From Sphingobacteriales bacterium (lineage in GTDB: Bacteria; Bacteroidota; Bacteroidia; Chitinophagales; CAIOSU01): a stretch of DNA of 64,000 nucleotides. This document shows positions 1 through 8,895 of the stretch, piece after piece (position 1 is the stretch's first letter; the number at the start of each line of letters is the position of its first letter). The position numbers and the translations under genes are program-made. Under the pieces are notes generated by a model. The model did not search any database. It saw only the letters and a list, made by a program, of their open reading frames with translations, and was not told where the DNA came from. The stretch spans positions 124,001-188,000 of the forward strand of contig JAIXOI010000023.1 in assembly GCA_027486795.1 (NCBI GenBank), given 5' to 3'.

Positions 1-2452
1 TTAAAGCACCGCTGGCTTCGCGCACCTCCCCACTAATGGTTACCATTTGCAAGGCCTTCAAAGTGTCGGTTTGCGTAGACACTGAGTGCGAATCTATTTC
101 GGTAGTAACAACTTCATATTTAGGGTAGGCCAATGTTAACGAAGGGTCGCCGTAAAGGCCAAACTTGCGGTCGTTTGTTACATCGCTGCTGGTGGCGGCG
201 GTAGCGTTTTTGGTAAGCATTACCACTTCGCCAATGGTAGGAAAACGACCATTGTATTGGGCAAACAAATTGTTGAGAAAATTTCGGTTGGTGCGCTCAT
301 TGGCACTGGAGTACACCAAGCGAGAAGTGCTTACCGCCGCTATGGCTCCACCTTTCGGGTTCAGTACAATTTCTTCTCCGGCTGAAAGCCTAGCGGGGTC
401 ATCATAGCGCGTAAACTCACAAGTAGCCGTTACAAACAGCGGCATGGCATCATAGTTATCCCACGAGCGAATGTCATCGATAGTTAAAACCCTTTCTTTT
501 GCCCACCCAATAGGCCCGCCATGGCCGGTGTAGTTCATCATCAGGCAGCCATTAAACATTTTTGCGTTTATGGCATCATTTACGCCTGGGTAGCGCAATC
601 CAGCCGGGGTTGATTCCTTTTGGTATGCGTCTAGGTATATTTTATCAACGTTGTATACTGGCACGCGTGTAGCAACATTGCGCGTGTGCCCTTCCGAGTC
701 GTTAAGGTGTATATTAGAGTCTTCGTCATCGCCTATAAAAGCTAAGTTGTTGCGCCAGCTGCCAAAGGTTACCAAGCTCTCGTAGTGTATTACCTTGTCA
801 ACCATGGCATTGGCTTGTTCCGAATTCCTAACTGGAAAACGGCCCACCGCAATATCCAAGGTATGGTTTGCTGCTGTAATTGATCCTTCATTATCGCCCA
901 ACAAGGCAAAATAGTCATCGGTTGCAAAGTTGTTCACTTGGTTTAACGATTCTCTTGATTGATAAGTGGGTATAACCGTTTCGGTACTGAACTCCTTGCC
1001 TTTGTAATCGAAGCTCGCGTTGCCAAACAACAGCAAATATTGGGGTAGCTCGGTAGCATTGCCATTGGCGTTTAGGTATAGCATGCGCATAAAATCGCGA
1101 ATGGCAGACATATCAGGCCTACCACTCGAAAACTCATTATACACTTCCTCTAACGATACTACTTGAACATACAGGCCACTCTTGGCAGAGCGATACTGGG
1201 CAAAACGCTCAGCCTCGGCGCGCAGCGCTGGGGTTACCACCACAATCATATCGGGCTGGCTTAGGCCATGCAGGTTTTGGTTGGCAACAGAACCAACTGG
1301 GTTTGGCGCAGGAAATGAGCCCGTGGTGCTAAACACAACGTACTCGCGTAGCTGGTCGCTGTTGGCTGCAAATTTCAATTGGCCCGAAGTATTGGTATAC
1401 GGCTGGTTTAGGGCATTGGTTGGGTCTGTTACATCCCAAATTAAAGTATTGCCCGTTCCCCCCTGAAGCGTAAACTCAGCCACATTGCCAGCTCCTACCA
1501 CCCTACTATCGCGGAAATTGAATGCCGTGCCCGCAAACACCAGATTACGGCGTGCCTGCACCTTAATGTAATTTAAATAGCCTTCTGCCGACGACGAAGT
1601 ATTGCCAAACAACACCTCAACATTCAATGCTGGGCTGCTTAGGTTTATTGTACCATCGCCCAAGCCCTTATTGCCATAATTCGGATAGCTTCCATTACCA
1701 ACATTGCCAATATTAAAGCTTGAAATGTTTTGACCATTAGCTTTTACATTTACGGTGCTGGCATTGTTTGCAGAGTTTGCGGCAAACTCGGTTGATATTT
1801 TTACCGGCTCGGTAGTTACCACATTCGGTATATTAAAACTAAAGTTTCGGCTAGTAATGCTAAAGTTGAAAAACTCACCGAACCACTCCCTGCCAGCAGA
1901 GCCAAGGTTTTTCTCTTCCAACTCATATTGCTGCAATTCGTCGAAAGTACTTGTGGTAATATTAGCCGTGCCCGATGATGCGACATTGGTGTTGCGCTTG
2001 CCATTACCTTGCCCTACGGTTATAAAGTAGTAGTTAGCATCGGCATAAACGTTCATTTCATAGTCAAACAAATTAGCTGCTGCATCATATTTCCAGATGC
2101 TTGGCCCTTCGGCATAAAACAAAATATAATCGCCTTGATCAAATTTTCCATCGCTCTCGCCAACTACCAAAATCGGGTTTTCTACCAAATCATCATGGCG
2201 GTTTACGCTATTCAACTCAGGTAGCATGCCACCACCATTGCCGTATATGCTTATTTTCCTTGGGTCAATATCATCGGGGTTGATACCCAACGATTGCAAA
2301 AGTTTGTAATCGATTTTATGCACCCCAGTTTGCCCTACCGACATTTTATACCAGCTACCCGATGACAATACCGAACTGGGAGCAGAGCCACCAACTAGCG
2401 CAGTTGATGAAAATAGGGCAACAAAAAGTATGGAGATGGTAATAAACTTCAC
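1..2452 (-). CDS. porU: Type IX secretion sortase PorU, C25 peptidase family (3' end cut by window edge)
   Basis: The minus strand is open from a GTG at 2452 to the window edge, 817 codons with no stop, so the C-terminus is missing. An in-frame TAA lies five codons upstream of the GTG and there is no ATG between, so GTG is the likely start. The N-terminus is a signal peptide. A central region is followed by a gingipain-like caspase fold with the catalytic pair His644 (in NYTGHGG) and Cys678 (in TATCEF). In the family, PorU is the outer membrane surface sortase that removes the C-terminal signal of type IX cargo and attaches it to lipopolysaccharide. Adjacency to gldJ and murF matches the known Bacteroidota arrangement. 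Another C25 surface protease is possible but less likely given size, fold order and neighbours. Confidence 0.88.
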   Translation of the reverse strand, partial: MKFITISILFVALFSSTALVGGSAPSSVLSSGSWYKMSVGQTGVHKIDYKLLQSLGINPDDIDPRKISIYGNGGGMLPELNSVNRHDDLVENPILVVGESDGKFDQGDYILFYAEGPSIWKYDAAANLFDYEMNVYADANYYFITVGQGNGKRNTNVASSGTANITTSTFDELQQYELEEKNLGSAGREWFGEFFNFSITSRNFSFNIPNVVTTEPVKISTEFAANSANNASTVNVKANGQNISSFNIGNVGNGSYPNYGNKGLGDGTINLSSPALNVEVLFGNTSSSAEGYLNYIKVQARRNLVFAGTAFNFRDSRVVGAGNVAEFTLQGGTGNTLIWDVTDPTNALNQPYTNTSGQLKFAANSDQLREYVVFSTTGSFPAPNPVGSVANQNLHGLSQPDMIVVVTPALRAEAERFAQYRSAKSGLYVQVVSLEEVYNEFSSGRPDMSAIRDFMRMLYLNANGNATELPQYLLLFGNASFDYKGKEFSTETVIPTYQSRESLNQVNNFATDDYFALLGDNEGSITAANHTLDIAVGRFPVRNSEQANAMVDKVIHYESLVTFGSWRNNLAFIGDDEDSNIHLNDSEGHTRNVATRVPVYNVDKIYLDAYQKESTPAGLRYPGVNDAINAKMFNGCLMMNYTGHGGPIGWAKERVLTIDDIRSWDNYDAMPLFVTATCEFTRYDDPARLSAGEEIVLNPKGGAIAAVSTSRLVYSSANERTNRNFLNNLFAQYNGRFPTIGEVVMLTKNATAATSSDVTNDRKFGLYGDPSLTLAYPKYEVVTTEIDSHSVSTQTDTLKALQMVTISGEVREASGAL

Positions 2453-2724
2453 AGCGGCGCGTTATTTTAGTCAAAAATAAAGTAATCCCAATTTTTTTTT
2501 AGCTTTGACTCCTTGTTTTTACTTTACGTTAGTAATTTGAATGCTGGATAATGAGTTATTGCAAAGAGAAGCTATTATGCTTTAAAGTTGCAAACTAGAA
2601 CGCTGCCAGAGCAGAAATATTATCAAACTTGCTAAATTCTGTTCTAAAAGCAAACGAGTAAAGCCAAAAATGTTGATCAGCTTACCAATTTACTAATAAA
2701 CCAATCAACTAATACGAAGGTTCG

Positions 2725-3744
2725 ATGTATCGCATAATATTATTTTTCCTGGCCACTTTGCTATTGATGCCTTTCCGTTCGGTAATGGCACAAGACCCTG
2801 AGTTTAGCCAGTTTTATGCTGCACCCATGAATCTGAACCCAGCGCTTGCAGGTGTGGCTTGGGGTCCACGTTTCAATACAACCTACCGCAACCAGTGGCC
2901 CGGCCTAGAAAAGGGTTTTGTAACCTACGCCGTGGGCTACGACCAGTATTTTGAGAAAGCCCGCAGCGGTTTTGGCGTATTTATTATGAATGACCGCACC
3001 GCAGCCGGATTGATAAACAACTACACGATTAAACTTAATTATGCCTTCCGATTTCAATTGGGTAAAAAAGTTGGGGTACAGGTAGGTTTATCGGGCGGAT
3101 ACATTCGCAAGCAAGTAGATTGGGCAAGACTTACTTTCAATGATCAAATCAATCCCATTTTTGGTTTCAGCGATTCCAATGGTTCGGCAAACCTTTCAGG
3201 CGAGCAAGTACCCAACAGCTTGGCCGTAAACATAGCCGATTTTGGTACCGGCTTGGTAGCCTACTCTAAAAACCTATTTGGTGGCATAGCGCTGCAACAC
3301 ATTACCAGCCCTAAAGAGAGTATAACCGAATACACCGACTATAAGCTGCCGATGAAAATAACCGTTCATGCAGGTGGGCAAATCAATCTAACCCCGAAGA
3401 AACGCAACAGTGAAAATTTCCTTTCGCCCAATGCTATGTTCATTACACAAGGCACCGCTTCGCAATTAAATATCGGAACGTATGCAAATTTTGGAAAAGT
3501 TTTTGGCGGAGTTTTCTACCGAAACAATTTTTCTAACAGCGATGCCGTTATAGGGTTGATTGGTTTGAAAATTTATTTCGTAAAGCTTGGATATAGTTAC
3601 GATTACACCATTTCAACGCTTCAAGGATACACTGGTGGTGCCCACGAAATATCATTAAGCATTAACCTTGGAGACAAGGATGGACCCTTTGACCATACAC
3701 GAAAGCCCAATAGACTTGAGTGTCCTGGTGTTTTGAATTTTTGA
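2725..3744 (+). CDS. PorP/SprF family type IX secretion outer membrane protein
   Basis: This 339-residue protein has a signal peptide ending near residue 22 (VMAQDPEFSQ) and then the family hallmark: DPEFSQFYAAPMNLNPALAG. The rest is a predicted beta-barrel of alternating short strands, and the C-terminus carries the Cys-Pro motif (LECPG) typical of the family. PorP/SprF proteins sit in the outer membrane; PorP is part of the secretion machine, and SprF-type paralogues serve single adhesins with type B sorting signals. No adhesin gene is adjacent here. The gene diverges from porU and lies 53 bases upstream of gldJ on the same strand, so a component role is more likely than cargo-specific service; this is inference. 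Confidence 0.85.
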   Translation: MYRIILFFLATLLLMPFRSVMAQDPEFSQFYAAPMNLNPALAGVAWGPRFNTTYRNQWPGLEKGFVTYAVGYDQYFEKARSGFGVFIMNDRTAAGLINNYTIKLNYAFRFQLGKKVGVQVGLSGGYIRKQVDWARLTFNDQINPIFGFSDSNGSANLSGEQVPNSLAVNIADFGTGLVAYSKNLFGGIALQHITSPKESITEYTDYKLPMKITVHAGGQINLTPKKRNSENFLSPNAMFITQGTASQLNIGTYANFGKVFGGVFYRNNFSNSDAVIGLIGLKIYFVKLGYSYDYTISTLQGYTGGAHEISLSINLGDKDGPFDHTRKPNRLECPGVLNF

Positions 3745-3797
3745 TTTTAAAATAATCGAAGTATATTAGCGGTTACTCTTAAAACTTGACGCGCATA

Positions 3798-5273
3798 ATG
3801 AAACAATTCACGTCTTTCGCCAAGGCCTCATTGGCTTTATTTGCAGTAGCAATACTTGCAAGCAGCTGTTCTGACAAAGGCAGCTCTTCTGTTACTGGCT
3901 GGAAATACAACGACTCCGATTGGGGTGGTTTTGAAGTAACCGACTATGATGGTCAGGTTGCTGGTCCGGGTCTTACGCTTGTTGAAGGTGGTACCTTTGT
4001 AATGGGCCAAACCGAACAGGATGTAATGTTTATGTACAACGCTATTCCGCGCCGTATTACGGTTAGCTCGTTTTACATTGATAAAGCCGAGGTTTCAAAC
4101 CTAAACTACTTGGAGTACCTATACTGGATTGACCGTGTATTCGGTGCCAACTATCCAGAAGTATACCGCAACGCATTGCCTGATACTTTGGTATGGCGCA
4201 GCGAGTTGGCTTATAACGAGCCTTTGGTAGAGTACTACTTGCGTCACCCTGCGTACAACAACTACCCAGTAGTTGGTGTAACTTGGTTGCAAGCTGTTGA
4301 GTTTTGCAAATGGCGTACCGACCGTGTGAACGAGTTGATGTTGATTGACAAAGGTGTATTGGACGTGAACCCTAACCAAGTGGACAGCGACAACTTTAAC
4401 ACTGAAGCATACTTGCTAGGCCAATACGAAGGTATGGTGAAGAAGAACCTTCCTGATTTGAACCCTAATGGTTCTGGCGAGCGCCCTGTGCGTTTTGAAG
4501 ATGGTATCCTTTTGCCTGCTTACCGCTTGCCTACCGAGGCTGAGTGGGAATATGCAGCTCTTGGCCTAATTGGCAACCAGCCTTATGGCAACGAAGAGCG
4601 CTACACCGACAAGCGTATTTACCCTTGGAATGGTACTAGCTTGCGCTACCCTAAAGCTGGCGCTTACCAAGGCGAGTTCCTAGCAAACTTTAAACGTGGC
4701 TCTGGTGACTATATGGGTCTTGCTGGTAAATTGAACGATAACGCTTCGGTTACTGCCCCAGTTGAATCTTTCTTCCCGAACGATTTTGGCCTATTTAACA
4801 TGGCTGGCAACGTTAACGAGTGGGTAGCAGATGCTTACCGCCCAATGACCAGCTATGACGAAGAGGATTTGAACTCATACCGTGGTAACGTTTACATGCA
4901 GAAACAATTAGACCCTGATGGCATTCCGGTAGAAAAGGATAGCTTGGGTCGCATTGTATATGAGCCTGTAAAAGACGAAGATTTGGTAAACCGCAGGAAC
5001 TACAAAAAGTCTGACGTAATTAACTACCTTGATGGTGATGAAATTTCGGAAGTAACCTACGACTATGCCAAAACTACTTTGATTAGCGACAAAGCGCGCG
5101 TGTTCAAAGGTGGTTCATGGGCCGATATGCCTTTCTGGCTATCACCAGGTGCTCGTCGCTTCTTAGATCAAGACTTGTCTGCAGCTACACTAGGTTTCCG
5201 TTGCGCGATGGACCGTGTGGGTAGCCCAGCTGGTAACGAAACCCCAGGCGGCAACCAATTCAAGAAAAAATAA
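3798..5273 (+). CDS. gldJ: Gliding motility lipoprotein GldJ
   Basis: A 491-residue lipoprotein from the ATG at 3798 (an in-frame TTG sits 12 bases upstream). The signal peptide ends in a lipobox with Cys24 (LASSCSDK). The body is an FGE-sulfatase/SUMF1-like fold: VEGGTFVMGQ near residue 65, DKAEVSNLNYLEYL, RLPTEAEWEYAA, MAGNVNEWVADAY, and the closing GGSWADMP and LGFRCAMD. The segments ALPDTLVWRSEL and LRHPAYNNYPVVGVTW separate GldJ from its relative GldK. GldJ is required for gliding and stabilises other Gld proteins in Flavobacterium. The gene follows a PorP/SprF gene closely and precedes murF; a strong terminator lies just downstream, so murF probably has its own promoter. Codon use looks highly optimised, fitting an abundant protein. 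Confidence 0.93.
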   Translation: MKQFTSFAKASLALFAVAILASSCSDKGSSSVTGWKYNDSDWGGFEVTDYDGQVAGPGLTLVEGGTFVMGQTEQDVMFMYNAIPRRITVSSFYIDKAEVSNLNYLEYLYWIDRVFGANYPEVYRNALPDTLVWRSELAYNEPLVEYYLRHPAYNNYPVVGVTWLQAVEFCKWRTDRVNELMLIDKGVLDVNPNQVDSDNFNTEAYLLGQYEGMVKKNLPDLNPNGSGERPVRFEDGILLPAYRLPTEAEWEYAALGLIGNQPYGNEERYTDKRIYPWNGTSLRYPKAGAYQGEFLANFKRGSGDYMGLAGKLNDNASVTAPVESFFPNDFGLFNMAGNVNEWVADAYRPMTSYDEEDLNSYRGNVYMQKQLDPDGIPVEKDSLGRIVYEPVKDEDLVNRRNYKKSDVINYLDGDEISEVTYDYAKTTLISDKARVFKGGSWADMPFWLSPGARRFLDQDLSAATLGFRCAMDRVGSPAGNETPGGNQFKKK

Positions 5274-5300
5274 TTCTCGCAAACGCGAGCCAAAATATCA

Positions 5301-5333
5301 AAGGCCCTTCCATTATTGGAGGGGCCTTTTTGT
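5301..5333 (+). terminator. Intrinsic terminator after gldJ
   Basis: An 11-bp stem (AAGGCCCTTCC at 5301-5311 with its partner at 5318-5328, one G-T pair) closes a 6-base loop and is followed directly by a run of T. It lies 28 bases after the gldJ stop. Confidence 0.85.
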
Positions 5334-5344
5334 TTATCTTTGGT

Positions 5345-5517
5345 GTGTAGCTAATTGGTTATTGGTTAATTAGTTATTAGTAAACTGGTTATCCATTTGT
5401 TACATTAACAACCAGAGCATCAATAAATTTATACACCAATAAACCAATCAATCAATAAGTAAACCAATACACCAATAACTAATAACCAATCAACCAGTAC
5501 ACCAATAAACCAACCCC
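5345..5517. repeat. Word-like AT-rich repeat, family A (TTATTGGTTAATTAG), inverted arms
   Basis: The interval between the gldJ terminator and murF is built of short variants of ATTGGTTA/TAATTAG on the left (about 5345-5394) and of the complementary CCAATAA/CCAATCAA on the right (about 5429-5515). The two arms are inverted relative to each other and could pair imperfectly. Similar text occurs at about 2688-2713, 14931-15060 and 38779-38800. No function is known to me; the block ends 3 bases before the murF start codon. Confidence 0.7.
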
Positions 5518-5519
5518 AA

Positions 5520-6809
5520 GTGCCAATCAACGAGCTATACCAACTATTCCTAAAAAGCACAGGTGTAAGCACCGACACGCGCAAAATTGAGCCCGGCAAC
5601 CTATTTTTTGCCCTCAAAGGCCCAAGCTTTAACGGTAATGAGTATGCCCGCCTTGCCCTTGAGCAAGGAGCATCGTATGCTGTGGTAGATGAAGAGCCAT
5701 TCTGTACCGACCCAGAGCGATATATATTGGTACCCAATGCGCTAGTGGCGCTGCAAAACCTTGCGGCATACCACCGCGACCAACTGAACATACCCATTAT
5801 AGCTATAGCTGGCAGCAACGGTAAAACTACCACCAAAGAGCTGCTACGCGCCGTATTGGAAACCACGTATAGCACCTTTGCCACACCGGGCAATTTTAAT
5901 AACGAAATAGGCTTGCCGTTGGCGCTATTGATGATTAAACCCAAAACCAAAGCAGCAGTATTGGAAATGGGCGCCCGCAAGCGTGGCGACATAGCCGAAC
6001 TGTGTGCCATAGCCAAGCCTACCCACGGTATTATAACCAATACAGGGAAAGACCACCTTGAAACGTTTCTAACATTGGAAAATACCCGCAAAACCAACGC
6101 CGAGCTTTATGAATACTTGGCTACCAATGATGGCGTTGCTTTTGTAAACTTGGCCTATAAAGATTTGTTGGAGGAGGCTGCCGAGGTAAAGCAATTGATA
6201 ACTTATGGAGGCCAAGGCGCGCAGTATCCGGGCCATGTAAGCAACTTGTTCCCGTTTTTAGAAGTTAGCTACCAAGATGGGGACGAAACCGTGGTAGTGC
6301 CCTCACAATTGATTGGCAAGTATAATTTTGAGAACATTATGGCTGCGGTAGCCTTTGGCAAGGTGCTTGATGTGCCCAACCAACTCATACAGCGCGCCGT
6401 GGCAGCTTACGTGCCATCCAACAACCGTTCGCAATTGCTTAGCGTGGGCAGCAACAATTTTATATTAGATGCCTACAATGCCAACCCAAGCAGCATGAGC
6501 GAGGCACTTGACAACTTACAGCAAGTGGATGCCAAACATAAAGTAGCCATATTGGGCGATATGCTGGAGCTTGGCACGGCCAGCTATGAGGAGCACCTGC
6601 TGATAGCGCTAAAGCTAAAGCAACTTCACCTTGACCAAATTATATTGGTAGGACCCGAATTTGGAAAAGTGCGCGAGAAACTAGACTGTATGCACTTTGA
6701 GAACATACAACAAGCTAAGGAATGGTTTGATCAGCAGCAATATGAGGATACCTTGTTTTTGCTAAAAGGCTCAAGGGGCATAGCGGTGGAGAAAATTATT
6801 GCAAGATGA
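5520..6809 (+). CDS. murF: UDP-N-acetylmuramoyl-tripeptide--D-alanyl-D-alanine ligase MurF
   Basis: A 429-residue cytoplasmic ligase that adds D-Ala-D-Ala to the UDP-MurNAc tripeptide, the last soluble step of peptidoglycan precursor synthesis. It shows the Mur ligase N-domain (STDTRKIEPGNLFFALKG, residues 17-34), the ATP-binding loop GSNGKTTTKE (98-107), the EMGARKRGDI segment, and the C-domain DAYNANPSSM and ILGDMLELG motifs. Length is normal for the family. The start is a GTG at 5520; no ATG lies upstream because repeat sequence abuts it. Linkage to gldJ is a recurring Bacteroidota arrangement. The gene converges with the ureohydrolase-like gene. Confidence 0.95.
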   Translation: MPINELYQLFLKSTGVSTDTRKIEPGNLFFALKGPSFNGNEYARLALEQGASYAVVDEEPFCTDPERYILVPNALVALQNLAAYHRDQLNIPIIAIAGSNGKTTTKELLRAVLETTYSTFATPGNFNNEIGLPLALLMIKPKTKAAVLEMGARKRGDIAELCAIAKPTHGIITNTGKDHLETFLTLENTRKTNAELYEYLATNDGVAFVNLAYKDLLEEAAEVKQLITYGGQGAQYPGHVSNLFPFLEVSYQDGDETVVVPSQLIGKYNFENIMAAVAFGKVLDVPNQLIQRAVAAYVPSNNRSQLLSVGSNNFILDAYNANPSSMSEALDNLQQVDAKHKVAILGDMLELGTASYEEHLLIALKLKQLHLDQIILVGPEFGKVREKLDCMHFENIQQAKEWFDQQQYEDTLFLLKGSRGIAVEKIIAR

Positions 6810-6905
6810 CAGATTGAAGATAACAAATAAGAGATAAGAAACACTTTTTACCCTTTTCATCCATTATCTCATTTCTTTTATCTGAACTCTGTCATTTTTT
6901 ATCTC
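6810..6905. repeat. Word-like repeat, family B (GAGATAAGAAATGAGATA), inverted arms between convergent genes
   Basis: The interval between the murF stop and the convergent minus-strand gene consists of a left arm (about 6808-6842, GACAGATTGAAGATAAC and GAGATAAGAAAC) and a right arm (about 6865-6903) that is its imperfect reverse complement (TTATCTCATTTC, TCTGAACTCTGTCA). Folding across the whole gap is possible, so it may serve as a loose bidirectional terminator; that is inference. A second copy of the same text lies at 17445-17545. Confidence 0.6.
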
Positions 6906-6914
6906 CCATCTTAA

Positions 6915-8081
6915 CTAGATTCTTTCGAAAGCCTTGAGCCAGCGCTCGGGCAGTTCGTCTTTGCAGGCTTGTTTGTAGTCGTTGTATGAGCACGACATAA
7001 GTGCATTGGATACGTCTATCTTTTCTTCTTCTTGGGTTACCCTAGGAATCTGCAACCACCAGCGCTCGGTCTTTTTACTCTTCCAGAAAACCAATTCATA
7101 CTCACCTTCGTTAAAGTCTACAATGTATTTTAAGTAATCACGAGATTCGGTATCTGGGTAATCCTTTTTGCGGTTGTAGTATCCTTCAACAAAGTACCAT
7201 ATCATTTGTGCAGCCAGTTGTGCTGTTTGTGTATGGTTATCGAAAGCAGGGTTGTAGCCATAAATGCCCAGCGAGGTTAAACGGTCGCTAAGGCCCGCAT
7301 ATCGCATTATTTGGCAAGCCTCTTCGCCATAAAAGCCGTGAGGGCTCGGCATACCTACACCAGGTGCATCGCTCATTTTAATGGCACTAAGGTCGAAGCT
7401 CATCATATCCGCATCGCGCACAATTGGCTCTACGTCCTCTATGTTCTTGCGCATATCACCTAATCGGTAGCAATCAAAGTTGAGTTTCTCCAAAGTATTT
7501 ACCGTCTTAGGGTCGGCAAAATAACTTTGGTAGCCCAAGTGGCTAAAGCCAAACAAGATATTCGGTTTATCAGAAAATATTCGGCCTAGGTAATTGTTGT
7601 CCGTTACATCACTATCAAGGTCGGTCAAGTCAATTCTTTCATCTACTACCACTAGATTTACTTTGCGGTCGAGGTTTTGGTAACCGTGGTATTGCGCCAA
7701 AGTAAGATCGTGGCTGCCGCCAATAATAATGGGTAATACCTGCTTAGACAATAACTCGTTTACGATAGCTGCTAAACCAAAGTATGTATCGGTTACGGTT
7801 TCGCCAGGTTGTAAATTCCCCAAATCAACTATGGTCAGTTGCTCGTTTTGCGCCACCAACTTATAGAGCTCTTGCCTTACGCGGTTAATGCCATTGGCAC
7901 AACCTTGGTTGCTAACCGAGTTTCGGTCTTCTTCAATACCGATAATAGCTAGGTCGAAAAGGTCGAAATCTACTCCTGCCTTATCGGCAAAAAATATTTT
8001 GTGCGCCCAACTATTGGCAGGAAAAGAAAGGAAATGTTCAGTAATTTCCTGCGAAAGGGGCTTCATTAACTCAAGTAACAT
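6915..8081 (-). CDS. Ureohydrolase (arginase/formimidoylglutamase) family protein with altered metal ligands
   Basis: A 388-residue protein with the arginase-fold signatures: GGSHDLTLA (121-129), VVVDERIDL (144-152), SFDLSAIKMSDAPGVGMP (228-245). Active ureohydrolases bind two Mn ions with GG(D)H, DAHxD and SxDxD. Here His124, Asp147, Asp151 and Asp230 are kept, but the His of DAHxD is Arg149 and the second Asp of SxDxD is Ser232. Two of six ligands are therefore missing, so the canonical hydrolysis of arginine or formimidoylglutamate is doubtful. The extra C-terminal part (about 300-388, rich in Tyr, Trp and charged residues) is beyond the usual arginase length of about 300. I recall related genes next to gliding genes in other Bacteroidota, but cannot verify that here. 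The gene is monocistronic and converges with murF. Confidence 0.8.
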   Translation of the reverse strand: MLLELMKPLSQEITEHFLSFPANSWAHKIFFADKAGVDFDLFDLAIIGIEEDRNSVSNQGCANGINRVRQELYKLVAQNEQLTIVDLGNLQPGETVTDTYFGLAAIVNELLSKQVLPIIIGGSHDLTLAQYHGYQNLDRKVNLVVVDERIDLTDLDSDVTDNNYLGRIFSDKPNILFGFSHLGYQSYFADPKTVNTLEKLNFDCYRLGDMRKNIEDVEPIVRDADMMSFDLSAIKMSDAPGVGMPSPHGFYGEEACQIMRYAGLSDRLTSLGIYGYNPAFDNHTQTAQLAAQMIWYFVEGYYNRKKDYPDTESRDYLKYIVDFNEGEYELVFWKSKKTERWWLQIPRVTQEEEKIDVSNALMSCSYNDYKQACKDELPERWLKAFERI

Positions 8082-8219
8082 GGTCGTTTGGTATTGGCCG
8101 AAATAAAAATACTCAAACCATTACCAACCAATGGGTAGATATTTTTCACATATCCACATTTGCCATTAATATCCCCTTAATAATGCCGCTTTTGAAGGAC
8201 GATTATTGACAAAAAGCCC

Positions 8220-8699
8220 TTAATGTAGCTTTTTGGCCGATATGATGATGCCGTCGGCATCGGAATAGAGGTACTCACCAGGGTTTATAGTAGTGCCCCC
8301 GAAGCTAACGGGTATGTTTACATCGCCTTCGCCTTTTTTCACACTTTTAAATGGATGCGTGCCAAGGGCTTTAATGGCCACGTTCATGCCATCAATGTCA
8401 GCCGCATCACGAATGGCACCGTTAATGATAACGCCTTCCCAACCATTTTTAACTGCCAGTGCCGCCACGTTGTCGCCCAACAGGGCACAGCGCATGCTGC
8501 CACCACCATCAACCACCAATACCTTTCCGCGTCCATCAGTTTCAAGTTGGACTTTCACCAACACATTGTCTTCAAATACCTTCACCGTCACCACTTCGCC
8601 ATGAAAATCGGGCTTTAGGCCATAACTCTGGAAAATATCGTACAATACTTTCAGGTTCGCGCTGTGGTCGTCAGATAGGTCGGCGGTTTTGTAGCTCAT
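8220..8699 (-). CDS. rraA: RraA family protein (RNase E regulator / HMG aldolase fold)
   Basis: A 159-residue protein of normal RraA length. Motifs: VVDGGGSMRCALLGDNVAAL (residues 63-82), NGWEGVIINGAIRD (85-98) and the closing NPGEYLYSDADGIIIS. The family contains the E. coli RNase E inhibitor RraA and the divalent metal-dependent 4-hydroxy-4-methyl-2-oxoglutarate/oxaloacetate aldolases; sequence alone does not separate the two. The window also carries an RNase E/G gene at 49207-50781, so an RNase-regulator role is conceivable. The gene lies downstream of the CBS-domain gene on the same strand, separated by 281 bases of structured intergenic DNA. Confidence 0.85.
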   Translation of the reverse strand: MSYKTADLSDDHSANLKVLYDIFQSYGLKPDFHGEVVTVKVFEDNVLVKVQLETDGRGKVLVVDGGGSMRCALLGDNVAALAVKNGWEGVIINGAIRDAADIDGMNVAIKALGTHPFKSVKKGEGDVNIPVSFGGTTINPGEYLYSDADGIIISAKKLH

Positions 8700-8816
8700 G
8701 GGGAGATGAATTTGGGTTGTTAATTGTGCCCATGAAATTACAAAATGATTTGGGAAATGGGAGAGAATGGGACTGTGTTTAAGTACAGCGCGCTACCCCC
8801 TGCCCCCTTCCTTCGA

Positions 8817-8833
8817 TCTCGTTTGAAACGAGA
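8817..8833. repeat. 17-base near-perfect palindrome
   Basis: TCTCGTTT-G-AAACGAGA pairs over 8 bases around a single central G, in the gap between rraA and the CBS-domain gene. No T-run follows on either strand, so it does not look like a terminator. It could be an operator or an RNA hairpin; no evidence decides. Confidence 0.5.
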
Positions 8834-8895
8834 CTCAGGAAAGGCTGTGGTCGTATCGCTAAAAAAAGGCCTGGCGAAGTAAGGGAGCGAGTTGC

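Noticed and set aside
5429-6097. 222-residue minus-strand ORF antisense to murF
   Set aside because: It lies opposite conserved murF codons, and its C-terminal part is repeat-derived (WLVIGVLVYLLID). No domain is seen.
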